In this document: positions 34,611-46,300 of the stretch, piece by piece
Layout: each line of letters begins with the position of its first letter
Numbering within the stretch: the stretch's first letter is position 1
Assembly (NCBI GenBank): GCA_032622095.1
Contig: CP136069.1
Span: 1,180,001-1,244,000, forward strand
Reading direction: 5' to 3'
DNA: 64,000 nucleotides
DNA from: Siphonodentalium dalli
Taxonomy: Eukaryota > Mollusca > Scaphopoda > Gadilida > Siphonodentaliidae
Notes under the pieces: model-generated
The model's input: the letters and a program-made list of their open reading frames with translations, nothing else
Database searches by the model: none
What the model was told of the DNA's origin: nothing
Translations under genes and position numbers: made by a program

Positions 34611-35790
34611 TACATATTAGTAGCCTGTCATTTGTAAAAAAAAATGGGTTTCGTAAATTTTTTTGGGGATTTGTGGCAACATATTTTTTCTTAAAGCCCA
34701 TATACTGGAGGCATTGGAAACCAATGTTGACAAGTTTCTTGTCGCTTAGTTGCCTCAAAAATGGTGTTACCATAGCAACGGTATGCGATTTCTGAGAATT
34801 CTGGAAAATTACCATATTTGAAGTATATTAGTGATATCGGTGGACATATTTGTGATATAGTTATATTATAATATGTATAAGTATGTATTCTCCATGAAGG
34901 ACCGCCAGTACTTATCTGAAGGGTCAAGGTCACTGTGAAAGGTCAAGGTCATTGTAAAAATTGCTGTTTTTATCACTTTACTTCCTATTATTTGTGTTTA
35001 TGATGAACCTATCTCAATTTGTTGCATCATATTGTTATTGTGTTAGATGCTGGAGATCATCACCTTTATTTTGAGCTATATACCATGAACACTGGTTAAT
35101 TATTACTAGTGTGAGAGATTTTACAAAACATTTGACCGGGACAATGCCAATCTCTAAAATTAGACAGTGTTCTTACCAATAAACAATGGCCACACCATTA
35201 GTGTGGCTGATAGAGGACAAAATCGTGATTTTTTTGGTAAAAGTATCAAAGTTGGCTCACATATATATCGCATAAATATAAGTCACTTTGGATATGATCC
35301 CAAACTGGAAAATGTACACCATTGCCATGGTAACCATTTTGGTGAAAACACCTGTTTTTTGCCAAAAGCTAGACTTTATGCATTGCTATTGCCTACTAAC
35401 CTCATGGAAAACTTTCCATTATGCATCTATTTGGATCGGACATGTATCAGACCATATATTAGAACATATATATACCTTTTGTATACGGGCATATTCAAAA
35501 TGGTGGATAAAATGGCCGCCATTTTAGCAAAAAAAACCTTTATGTAATGTATTTATCGCCATTTTAGGTAGAATTTGTGTACAATTTTTTTATTTGAAAA
35601 AAAAAATTGTGCTAGACAAAACGTACTCGATTATTCTGGTAATATATATTGCATTAAAGAGCATACAAACAACTTGACTATAGGCCAGGGAATGTTGGGA
35701 TATCCCTCATATATATAGTTTAATTACTCGCCTAATTTTGTACACATACTAATATCTAGTTGAATGATCATAAATTATGCAACGTAATAA
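34611..35790 (+). repeat. ~1.1-kb dispersed repeat, copy A
   Basis: The repeat starts with 'TAGCCTGTCATTTGT' and ends near 'AATTACTCGCCTAATTTTG'. It contains 'GGTCAAGGTCA' pairs, 'CAATGGCCACACCATTAGTG' and 'AATGGCCGCCATTTTAGC'. Inverted copies lie at about 40990-42125 (full) and 40370-40985 (partial). Open frames inside are not conserved between copies. Confidence 0.75.
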
Positions 35791-35799
35791 ACACGGTCA

Positions 35800-36420
35800 T
35801 GATACAAAATTATTTGAGTTGTTGAATCTCGGGCTTCTCTGATACATATGATATATCATCCTGTCACATTAGCAAGGATGCATATATTGTGATGATCTTT
35901 TATCTGGCTTAAAATTCCTTGACAATGGTTGCTATGAACCCACCCGATTACTGAAGTGCAATAACATCAATATTTTTTCAACAGGTGATAGGCTGGCACT
36001 ATGCAGACTTTTACAAGCAATATGTACATATTCTATCAATTAGTATCAAAGTTAACTATATTCATACTATATTCATTCTATTTCATCAAAATTTCAACTT
36101 ATACACAAAGTCACAAATACTTTTTTCTGAGTGGATTCCATTGGTTTAAAGCACCATTTTGGAGAATTCACCGGCTGACTAACTGCCAGCATTAGTGAAT
36201 TTGAAAACTTTGGGTTAAATCAAGATGGATGTCAAAATGGCCATCTTTGCCACAAAGAGATGGTTGCTACTAGAAATGAAGCAGAATATAATAGCTCTAG
36301 CACAATTATGATGTCACTATGTCCTCTTTGTCTTATTTTAATCGTATTTGTGATGGTGGTATTTTGAACAATTACACGTAATATGCATAATTGTACCCAA
36401 TGAACTGCTGTGCATGTCGG
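35800..36420. other. Unannotated stretch
   Basis: No gene or clear repeat is visible, apart from a 'CAAGATGGATGTCAAAATGG' phrase near 36221. Confidence 0.5.
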
Positions 36421-36960
36421 TCAATTTTGTTCCATTTCTGTACTTCGGTACACCCTGCTGATTACCACGGTCCAGTCATTTGCGTAATACACACCCGAAT
36501 GTTTTCGTTATAATTGAATTTAAACTGCGTTGATAGTCTGCTGAACAGTACCATATGAACTGCCGAACTGGATTTTTAACTTCTGAACTTGGTGGGATCA
36601 TCAAATGATGTTTCATCACTGTGTTGTGATATATCCCATATCTTACATGTCATTTGCACAACCAACGAATGGCTGTCTTCATTATAATTTAGTTAAACTA
36701 CGTTTGGGAGAATCTACTGAACTGCAGCCGATGAACTCTTAACGGGATTTTAACTACTGAACTGAGCTGGAAGTTGATCGAATGATGGTCCCTCCCTGTA
36801 ATAGGATATGTCTAGTTGATTACATGTCATTTGCATAACCCACACACGGCTGTCTTCGTTACAATTGAGTTAAACTGCGATCAGGGAAATTTCAGGGATT
36901 TTGAACTCCTGGACAGACATTGCGGTCGGTAAAATATATTCCGCTCCCTGTATCTGGTAT
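36420..36960 (+). repeat. Three degenerate ~175-bp tandem repeats
   Basis: The phrase 'GTCATTTGCRTAAYMCACAC' (as a consensus) is followed by 'GGCTGTCTTCGTTA' and 'AGTTAAACTRCG'. It recurs at about 36475, 36650 and 36826. Confidence 0.65.
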
Positions 36961-37064
36961 TAACCCACGGATTACAAGGTATCAAATGTGTTTATTGTTG
37001 TGATCTGTCTGAGTCACACTTACACAATTGTTTTTTGACATGTATCCTGATTTCTGCATTATAC

Positions 37065-37625
37065 TTATAAGGCATGGGAAATTCATTTTAAAGTTGCTCT
37101 ATCTCTTTGTAAACATATCATCTTATATAGTTACCGGGGTAATAATACAATATTAAATATGAATCAAAGACCCCTGCCCGGAAATGCTTCTATCTGTTAA
37201 TATTGATTATATTTCGAATAGTTACTGGTCTAAAACTAGTGGTTGTTTAACTAACGAACAATAGCGGTTGCCGTTGACAGAGACCAGAAATGTTATTGTG
37301 TAATTTTGTCACAAATGAACGATAATCTGAATCATTATCGTATTAACAATACAAACAATCAATCTGGGACATTTGATTTTCGGAGCATAGCTATGGGAAC
37401 ACCCTAATGATTTATATCGCTATATGGTATTGCCTGAATTGTCTGTTCTGAAATAGAACAATAAAGTGTCCCACTCAATCAATCATTTTATAATCAAATG
37501 TTCGAAATTAAATCAATATTAATTTTCGGAAATGGGTCTTCAACTCATATTTATTATTTTATACCCACGAAACCATTTGAAAATTGTTATACGGAGATAT
37601 AATCCGTCTTTAAAGTATGGAGTTT
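37065..37625. mobile_element. Foldback element, copy 2
   Basis: This is a diverged relative of 23425-23935. The left arm has 'AAAGACCCCTGCCCGGAAAT' and 'TGTTAATATTGATT'. The right arm has 'AATCAATATTAATTTTCGG' and 'GAAATGGGTCTTCAACTC' in inverse order. The interior contains a second, shorter palindromic stretch. Confidence 0.6.
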
Positions 37626-37734
37626 GCCAAAAACGTCTTTTTTTTTGGATTCTGGCCATGTTTTGAACGGAAATCGGCAGAATTTCAAACGGAACTGAGC
37701 GGGTCGGTGCATGTCAAAATGGCAGCCAGGGGGT

Positions 37735-38225
37735 GACTTTGGTCAATGGTGAAGTGTATAGGTTCACACGGGATGCATATGTATACAAGGAGTTGTGAAT
37801 AATTATAAAAGGAGTAGCTATATGGTCATGGGTGGTGCCCATATTGAGAAGTGGATATATATGACCATGGTTGTGGCGAATATGTATACATGGAGTGATC
37901 GCATGACCAATGGTGGAGTGAATAGGCATACCATGAGTGATTGTACATGTATGGTACATGAACACACGAAGTGACTTAATGGTAATAATCGGGGTGTATA
38001 TGTATAACTTGATATCTTATATCGTCATGGATGATACCATATGTATACAGAGTGTGACCATATGACCAATGCCGAGGTGGTGTGCAAGGTACGTGTATTT
38101 GTATATATAGAAGGACTGTATAACTAATATTTATACCTGGAGTGACTCAAAAGTCATGGCTATATATGTATATTTTGGGTGACTATCATCATGGGTGGGT
38201 TCACAAGTGTACTTTTGGGTGGATA
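37735..38225 (+). repeat. Degenerate short-period tandem repeat
   Basis: Variants of 'GGAGTGACTATATGACCATGG' type phrases (listed here as a loose pattern) recur irregularly every 55-65 bp. No gene is seen. Confidence 0.45.
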
Positions 38226-38504
38226 TCGCTTTCCACAATAAATCAAGGATATATTAACAGGCAGAGGTAATGTCACAGAGTTCTACATCTTTATGGCATT
38301 TTATATGCACAATGGAGGAAACGGTTTTCATGGCAATTTTGATGCCATGGGCCAGAATTAGGATGTTAATGTGCATGAGTAGCCACATACTATGGCCCCT
38401 GTCAGTTCAGTTTCAAAGTTTCCGTGGCCATTTCCGTTCAAAAGCATTGCCACAATCCCAAAGGACGTTTTCGGCAAATCCCATACTGCATCCTTTGAAC
38501 TTAA

Positions 38505-39100
38505 TTATACCCCCACTTTCGAAGAAAATGGGGGTATACTGGATTGACTGCGTCCGTCCGTCACGCTTTCTCCGTCCGTTTGACCGTCCGTCCGTCCGTC
38601 TGATCTCATAACTCGAACAACTATGAACCGATTACAACAATATTTTGTATGCAATCTCATTAGGACGGTCTCTCCGCATGATGCTAATTGCGGTTCGGTC
38701 CTACTTTTATTTTTCAAGTTACGCCTCTTTTCCGACTTATTCTGTCCGACTTAATAACTTTAACAAATATGAACCGATTTCAATAATTTTTGGTATACAT
38801 GCTTCTCACAATACTCTCTCTACATGATGCGGATATGGATTGGCTCAGACTGTTTTTCGTAATATTACACCTCATTTCAACTTATGTTGCCTTAGAAAAT
38901 TCTGTCTGACTTAATAACTTTAACAAATATGAACCGATTTGAATATTTTTTTCTGTACAAGCTTCTTGTGACACCATACGATATTATTAGTCCGAATTTT
39001 TCTTTAAAGTTAAAAATCTTTTTGGTTGAGTTTACGGATAATGCGGGTTAAATTTGCCACGGTGGGGGTATGCTAGCACTCGCGTGCACACCTCTTGTTT
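38505..39100 (+). repeat. Dispersed repeat with hairpin head and three internal copies
   Basis: The element begins with a hairpin, 'TACCCCCACTTTCGAAG' against 'AATGGGGGTATA', followed by a CCGTCCGTC tract. Three ~150-bp internal copies contain 'AACAAATATGAACCGATTT' near 38620, 38762 and 38922. It ends near 'GGTGGGGGTATGCTAGCAC'. This resembles common non-autonomous repeats of marine invertebrates. Confidence 0.6.
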
Positions 39101-39329
39101 GTCATGTCCCATGACGTACTGGGGGAACTAGAATATAAAACTTAGTTGTCAGTTGATTCAGTAACATGTTTAATAACAAAGGGAGTCACTATGTGCTACA
39201 TTTTCGGAACAGCAGAGAATAATGTTCGGGATATATGTGAACAATATTTTTTACCACCAAATTTGGTTTCCATTTTGCAAGCAATCTGCAATAATGTTGT
39301 CTGAAAACACATTAGTGTTATGCATTTAA

Positions 39330-40285
39330 TTTTGAAATCCAAGATGGCCGTTGGCAGCCATGTTTTTTTGCCGATTGAGCCCAAAATAACTCGTTCCCAT
39401 TTACATGTCAATGTTAACATCCATGACAAATTTCATGATGATCCGATCAAAGATACGACCTGCATAGCCTGTTTCAAAGGATTTAGTCATAGAAAGATTA
39501 AAATCCAAGATGGCTACCGGCAGCCATGTTTTTTGGCCGGACGACCAGTACGGCATGTAGCCGATGCTAATGGATTCAATTATAAAATCCAAGATGGCCG
39601 CTGGTGGCCATGTTTTTTGGCCGAATGACCCCAAAATGACTCGTTCCCATCTACATGTCAATATGAACTTCCATTACAAATTTCATGATGATCAGACAAA
39701 CAGTACGGCCTGTAGGCGATGCTAATGGATTGAATTATGAAATCCAAGATTGCCGCTGGCGGCCATGTTTTTTGCCGAATGACCCCAAAATAATTCATTC
39801 CTATCTACATGTCAATGTCAACGCCCATGACAAATTTCATAATGATCCGACCAAAGGTATGACTTGTAGCCCGTGCCAAAGGATTTAGTCATGCAAAGAG
39901 TAAAATCCAAGATGGCTGCTGGTGGCCACGTTTTTTGGCGGAATGACCCCAAAATGACTCGTTCCCATCTACATGTCAATATTAACACCATGACAAATTT
40001 CATGACGATCAGACGAACAGTAGGACCTGTAGCCCGTGCTAATGGATTGAATTTTGAAATCCAAGATGGCAACTGACGGCCATGTTTTTTTTCGAATGAC
40101 CCCAAAATGAACCGTTCCCGTCTACATGTGAACAGCTATGACAAATTTGATAAAGATCCGACCAAAGGTACGACCCGTAGCCCGTGCTAAAGGAAATTGT
40201 TGACGAAGCACGCACACACACCCTCACACACACGGACGACAAAGCCATGGCAATAGTTCAAACTTTACAAAGTAAAGTTGAGCTA
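39330..40285 (+). repeat. Second array of the AAGATGGC monomer family
   Basis: Six monomers of the 6.2-9.1 kb family lie here, with cores near 39342, 39509, 39592, 39747, 39912 and 40065. They end in the same CACACGGACGAC tract and 'AGTAAAGTTGAGCTA' hairpin as at 8201. The shared terminal structure shows that the array moves or duplicates as one unit. Confidence 0.85.
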
Positions 40286-40369
40286 AAAAGGGGTAGGTCC
40301 CAAATTTGTCAGAGGAAACCAGACCTCCCCCTCCTGATTAAACAAGACATTATAATATAGTATGTGTAA

Positions 40370-40985
40370 AAAATGAGGCAAGTAATTGAACTATATATAT
40401 GAGGGATATCCCAGCATTCCTTGGCCTATAGTCAAGTTGTTGGTATGCTCTATAATGCAAGCTATATAACAGAATCACTGAGTACGTTTTGTCTTGCCTA
40501 ATGTCTGTTTTTTTTAAATAAACTTTTTTTTACACGAATTCCACCCAAAATGGCGACATTACATAAAGGTTTTTTTTTGCTCAAATGGCGGCATTTTATC
40601 CGCCATTTAGAATATACCCATATACAACATATATATTTTCAAACAGTTACATGGTCTGATACTTGTCCAGTCCAAATATATGCATAATGAACAGTTTATC
40701 ATGAGGTTACTAGGCAATAGCAATGTATGAAGCTAGATTTTGGCAAAAAACAGGTGCTTTCACCAAAATGGTTGCCATGGCAACGATGTACATTTTCAAG
40801 ATTGGAATCATATCCAAAGTGATTTATATTCATGTGATATGCATGTGAGCCAACTTATAATACAATAAAATTCTCGATTTTGTCCTCCATATGCCACACT
40901 AATGGTGTGGCCATTGTTGTTGTGGGAAGAACAATGTCTCATTTTAGAGGTGGGCATTGCGCCGGTCACGTGTTTATTTTAATTT
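40370..40985 (-). repeat. ~1.1-kb dispersed repeat, copy C, partial
   Basis: This is inverted relative to copy A, sharing 'ATGAGGCAAGTAATTGAAC', 'AGTACGTTTTGTCT' and 'GTTGCCATGGCAACGATGTA'. It ends at the 'TGGGAAGAACAATGTCTC' segment. Confidence 0.7.
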
Positions 40986-40989
40986 ATGA

Positions 40990-42125
40990 TCTTTGAACTA
41001 GATATTAGTATGTGTACAAAATGAGGCGAGTAATTGAACTATATATATGGGGATGTCTCAGCATTCCCTTACCTATAGTCAAGTTGTTGGTATGCTCTTT
41101 AATGCAAGATATATACCAGAATCACCGAGTACGTTTTGTCTAGACCAATTTTTTTTTAAATACAAAAATTGTACACAAATTCCACCTAAACTGGCGATAA
41201 ACATATTACATAAAGGGTTATTAGCTCAAATGGTGGCCATTTTATCCGTCATTTTGAATATGCCCATATACAAAAGGTATATGTTCTAACAGGTATATGG
41301 TCTGATCCAAATAGATGAATACTGAAAAGTTTTCCCATGAGGTTTCCAGGCAATAGCAATGCATAAAGGCTAGCTTTTGGCAAAAAACAGGTGTTTTCAC
41401 CAAAAATGGTTGCCATGGCAACAGTGTACATTTTCCAGTCTGGGGTCATATCCAAAGTGACTTATATTTATGTGATACACACGTGAGCCAACTTTGATGC
41501 TTTTACCAAAACAAAAAATCAGGATTTTGTCCTCAACTGCCACACAAATGGTGTGGCCATTGTTTATTGGGAAGAACAATGTCTCATTTTAGGGGTTGGC
41601 ATTGCCCCGGTCACATGTTTTGTAAAATCTCTCACACTAGCAATAATCACCCAATTGCTATGCCATTTAGCTCAAAATAAAGGTAATGATCGCCAGCATC
41701 TAACACAATACCAATATGACGCAACAAATTGAGATAGCTTCATCATAAACACAAATAATAGGAAGTAAAGTGATAAAAAGCAGCAATTTTGGACAATGAC
41801 CTTGACCTTGCACAATGACCTTGACCCTTCAGATAAGTACTGGCGGTCCTTCATGGAGAATACATACATATAAATATTATTATATAACTATATCACCAAT
41901 AAGTCCACAGATATCACTAATATACTTCAAATATGGTCATTTATCATAAATCACATACCGTTGCTATGGTAACATAATTTTTTAGGCAACTAAGCGACAA
42001 GAAGCTTGTCAACATTGGTTTCCAATGCCTCCAGTATATGGGCTTTAAGAAAAAATGTGTTGCCACAAATCCCCAAAATTTTTTACGGAACCCATTTTTT
42101 TTTACAAATGACAGGCTACTATATA
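40990..42125 (-). repeat. ~1.1-kb dispersed repeat, copy B
   Basis: This is an inverted, full-length counterpart of copy A (34611-35790), directly following copy C. It shares 'CAATGACCTTGACCTTGCAC', 'AGTACTGGCGGTCCTTCATG' and 'CATTGGTTTCCAATGCCTCC'. Copies B and C form a tandem on the minus strand. Confidence 0.75.
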
Positions 42126-42426
42126 TTGAAATTGAAATTTTAAACCGCAGTGACGAATGGTGGTCTGGTGCATGTATAATAATTCCATTTCTCATTTCTG
42201 ACAGTATACCATTCCATGCATAAGCTTACTAGTATATGGTCACACTGAAACAATTGAATGTATCCTTTATCTTTAGTTGGACACTGGTTTTGGATGCAGG
42301 ATTTACCCTTCACAGCCACTAATTAAAGTACTGCAGCCTTTGAAATCGACATTTTTCTTCTATATGCATTGGTTTAGAATTGCATGAAATTCTATATTGG
42401 CTTCTGGCATTGCCTTTTTTTGCAGA

Positions 42427-42570
42427 CCCCCCCCCCCCCTGCCTGCACCATTATTTAATATTGAGGACATTTGACACAGAATAGCTGGCTGTAAGATAAT
42501 ATAATGTCCAAAGCTTCATAAACTAGATCAAGGTGATGAATATTTTCATCAAAATTGGGGGGGGGGGGCG
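42427..42570. repeat. Poly-C and poly-G tracts
   Basis: A run of about 14 C (42427) and a run of about 12 G (42558) lie 130 bp apart. They have the potential to pair or to form quadruplexes. Confidence 0.7.
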
Positions 42571-43019
42571 ACACACCAATCCCCCTGTCACCACGTCCCT
42601 GCCAACATTTAAAAAAAGATTAGTAAAATGGTGCAGTGAGGTGGTGGCTTTGTGCATTTTGCATACCTCATATAAATTGCCCTAATCCCAGGTACTACTT
42701 GGGGAGGGTGTGACCCTCTCCCTGTATAATACTACTTCGGCCATTAAAATAATATATCTGTGTTCTCACTTCTCAGGCAATTAGATTTTAGTATTTAGAT
42801 CAGAAAGACTGTTAATTGTTATTTTTCCTCAAAATCTGGAAAACAAACTCCAAAAATAGTTTTTTCTTTGTTCAATCCAATATATTTAACAGAAAATATT
42901 TTTAGAAATGTTTGACGAAGATTTTTAAAAGAGAATTTCACTGACGAGGGAGGTGCCTGAGAACACAGTATTTTTTTACTTGGCCTTATTTTATAACTAT
43001 TTTCTCTGATAAATAAGAT

Positions 43020-43115
43020 TAAATTATAAATTTAATGTTAATTGCGCTTAAGTGCAAATAAATAAATTGCACTTAAGCTCAAATAAAGGGATTGTGCTTA
43101 AGTGCAATTCAAAAC
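43020..43115. repeat. Small cluster of CTTAAG palindromes
   Basis: Three 'GCACTTAAGTGCAA'-like palindromes occur in 90 bp, related to the large block at 48909-49863. They directly precede one copy of the segmental duplication. Confidence 0.7.
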
Positions 43116-43249
43116 TTTTAAATTATCGCTCCTTCTGCCAGGTAGATACATAGAAATTACATTTTTAGTCGATAATAAGATGTATGTGAGTTCTTGAGGA
43201 AAAACATTAAAGTGGAAAAGTAGCATTCAGAAAATCTGGGAAATGTTCA

Positions 43250-44560
43250 TATATTGGCTCTATCAGATTCCAAAATGATAAGAAAATTGTCCAGTTTTTT
43301 CGGTTACTTTAGTTATTCCTTCCGCATGCAGGGCAGGGGAGGGTCGCGAAAAAATTCCAGGTTACAAAGTCCGGGTGGTTGGGTGAATCTGAGCTCCGAT
43401 CACAGATTTTTCCAATGCCACGTAATTGTTTTTCCAAATTTAAAAACAAATTATGACAAATAAACTTATTTATAAATGTTCAGGATTATAAACTGGACCA
43501 TAATACAGCATTAATCAAGTGAAAAGGTGGCTACTAGTTTAAATATTTACTAAATATTTGTTCTATCTTAAAACAATATCATGGGTGGGTCCCACTTACA
43601 AGCCTGAATTTAGTGTGCCTGTCGTTTGCAGAATGAGATCCCCAGAGGGTGAATTTAGTGATGCTAGCCCGCTATGCGGGCTAGCATCGCTAAATTCACC
43701 CTCTGGGGACCTCATTATGCTTAGGCCTCATCTTCTTTGGAAAGTCTCTTTATTATCTAATTTCTGTAGAAACTTCTTCGCATAGATTTTATTTCTTTTT
43801 TAGTTAAATTTCTCTATATCCCAAACGATACATTGCTTATTAAAGTGAGGTTCCCAATGGGTGTGCAACACAATATGCACCATTTGTCTATGTCTACATG
43901 TTTGTCTCCCATAGCAGATGAAGCCATGTAGAATGAAGTCCCCAGAGGGTAAATTTTGTGATGCTAGCCCGCTATGCAGAATATCATCACTAAATTCACC
44001 CTATGGGACCTCATTCTGCAAATGACAGGCACATTAAACTCAGACTTGCCCACTTATGAGGAAAGAATTGCACTGAAAAAAGCAATTCAATCAGTTCTCA
44101 CAGGTTTTCGTTGTTATGCTTTACCTTCAATTTAATACCCATGTGATGCCTAATTCAGTTGATTTAATTCTTCCGGTTCTTTAAATGGTATGGATATTGA
44201 AAGATATAAAAAATTCTGTTATTATTGTATGATGTTCATCCTTGGTTAGATGGGACCTAACAATATAATGAAAAGCTGAGTATTTGAACATATTGATTTC
44301 GGGATTATAATTTCTGCCACAATGGCTTAAAAGTAACACACCACACTGTCCCCTCCAAACCTACACTGCCCTTATAATATGTACCATCCCTATTAGTATA
44401 TACGTTTTTGCTTTATATTGTGGTAGTATAAATGAGTCCCATGTTTACTATCATGAAGTAAATCATGTATATCGGTATGGCACATAATATATAATGGTAG
44501 TGCAGTTGGGAGAGGGGTGTGGCAGATCAGCGAGTGCATTTCTGCCTTTTGCAAAGAATA
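43250..44560 (+). repeat. Segmental duplication, copy 1 (with MITE)
   Basis: The segment is alignable to about 47990-48850, with stretches such as 'CAGATTTTTCCAATGCCA', 'GCATTAATCAAGTGAA' and 'GAAAGAATTGCACTGAAAAA'. Copy 1 contains the 450-bp MITE 43599-44048 absent from copy 2. Sequence identity seems around 75-80%. Confidence 0.7.
43599..44048. mobile_element. hAT-like MITE with 8-bp duplication and known empty site
   Basis: The ends 'CAAGCCTGAATTTAGTGTGC' and 'GCACATTAAACTCAGACTTG' are inverse to each other. CCCACTTA flanks both sides (43591-43598 and 44049-44056). The paralogous locus at about 48260-48274 lacks the insertion. Inside lies a hairpin with arms of about 31 bp (43641-43706, loop near TAT) and a weaker copy of the same hairpin at 43941-44010. 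Confidence 0.9.
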
Positions 44561-44564
44561 CATG

Positions 44565-45300
44565 AATTTTGTTCAATTAAATGTATTGTTCAATGAAATG
44601 TTATTGGTTAAAGTGATGTGAAACACTCCGGAAGGGTGATCAGCTATAAATAGAGAATAATCTTTCTAAAAGTAGCTATTTTTACAAATATTATATCCAA
44701 ATTGACAACACACATCGTCATTCTTACATATTAATTAAATACAGTGGCTCTCAATGATTAAATTGTTTTCGTTAGTTTATCGCCGATAGTTACATCCCGA
44801 ATCGAGATGTAAATATTTACAATTCAGCGTAGTTCTGACCATGTTTTCTATGGAGTGGTACATTCGATTGGCTTTAGATATACGGCGAAGTTAGTAGAAT
44901 GCTACATATTCATCCTATTGGCATAGTGCTTGAATACTAACTCATCAGTTTCTCATACCCGAACAAGTCCATAATATGTCTTTAATGGAACAGATTCCAG
45001 ATGGAAAATTACATAATTAAAACAGACTGGGTGACCATATTGGTCATCTAGCTTGGGCTATAGTCACCATGCGAGAGAATAACCTGCTGTGCATATAATG
45101 GTGATAGTAACCAACGGGTACGGATGCTAAATCTTATTTGACAAGTTTATTTAACAAGTGTTTAACATGATTGGCATTCCATCGTATTGTTATTTAAAAC
45201 ATTTCACACCAAATGTCTGGTCCTTATTCTGCTAATTTCACAGTTTTTCATCAAACTTTTGTGAGTGGGTCCCCAATTCCCCATGGGAAAAAAACTTGCA
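44565..45300. other. Unannotated stretch
   Basis: AT-rich sequence without a recognisable gene or repeat. Confidence 0.5.
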
Positions 45301-45316
45301 TTGAGGCCACTTGGAG

Positions 45317-45433
45317 GGGTGGGCACATATCCGAGAATATAGCCTTATACCCCCCCCCCATGCACTTTTTTCTGCGGCAGCGGCCATCACGTTAAATGGT
45401 GGGTGGGCACATATCCTAGAATATAGCCTTATC

Positions 45434-45484
<51 letters not shown>

Positions 45485-45527
45485 CCACATGCACTTTTTC
45501 TGCGGCAGCGGCCATCACGTTAAATGG
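45317..45527 (+). repeat. Tandem duplication enclosing a 49-bp poly-C tract
   Basis: Two copies of a ~80-bp unit ('GTGGGCACATATCC' to 'GCGGCCATCACGTTAAATGG') follow each other. The short C run in the first has grown to about 49 C in the second (45435-45483). The encoded poly-proline frame is a by-product. Confidence 0.85.
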
Positions 45528-45905
45528 TAATGTTTTTGGAAATTTAGCCAGGTGTGTATCCCTTCTCCCAAAGTGTGCTTACACAATATGATAACTTATC
45601 CATCATCATTACGGTAATTAGAAATGTCCATAACCTAGCTCTGATTAAGTGGTCATGTTAATAAGCTGTGAGGATGGCAATTCTTGCTGAATTCCTTTGA
45701 TGCAGCTTGTACGGAAAAATGATGCTGTTAAGAAAAAGTATTGTTATTTTTTTAAGTTGTCATTTTCGGAATGTTTGCTAATCCAAGAGATTTGAGAAAA
45801 ACCCAGTGTTTATATGAAAAATTCGAGAACATATATATATATTAAAATAATAATTATTTTGCTGCATGGTGTTAGTAAAATGACAGCGATATCCATCATT
45901 TATAA

Positions 45906-46300
45906 TGACAGGGTGTTCCAGTGGTTAGAGTGCTTGACTCATAGTATGGTGGGGTTATTATTTCACGCGTTCGAATCCTGAGCTCTGGCATTGAACATCA
46001 AATGCTGTATTGGTTGTCTTTGGCAAGCGATAAAATACACAGATGTCGATGATAACTCACCAGTTAACCAAGTACCCAGTTGGGAGTCGATAGATATTGT
46101 CAGTATGCTAATCCTGATGCAATCATTAGCTGCTTGGATGACTTGCTCTAAGCGAGGTTGGGTATAGTCAATGCCCTATGGCAGGGGTAATAACCACGTA
46201 AAGCGCATTGAAACTACTTTACTGTGAGATGCATCTATTATGATCGGGTTGTAACAACCAATGCAGCCATAATATAATATTTGAGATTAAAGGTATAAGT
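45906..46300 (+). mobile_element. tRNA-derived SINE
   Basis: A polymerase III A-box-like 'TGGTTAGAGTGCTTGAC' (about 45921) and a B-box 'GCGTTCGAATCC' (about 45967) are spaced as in tRNA genes. A ~250-bp unrelated body follows, with 'GTAAAGCGCATTGAAAC' near its end. The tRNA part does not fold into a complete cloverleaf by eye, so this is a SINE and not a tRNA gene. Confidence 0.75.

Noticed and set aside
45311-45523. Proline-rich coding frame
   Set aside because: It is produced by the poly-C tract in a tandem duplication; nothing else supports a gene.
45906-45990. tRNA gene
   Set aside because: A- and B-box motifs are present, but the complete cloverleaf and acceptor pairing are not. A long SINE body follows.
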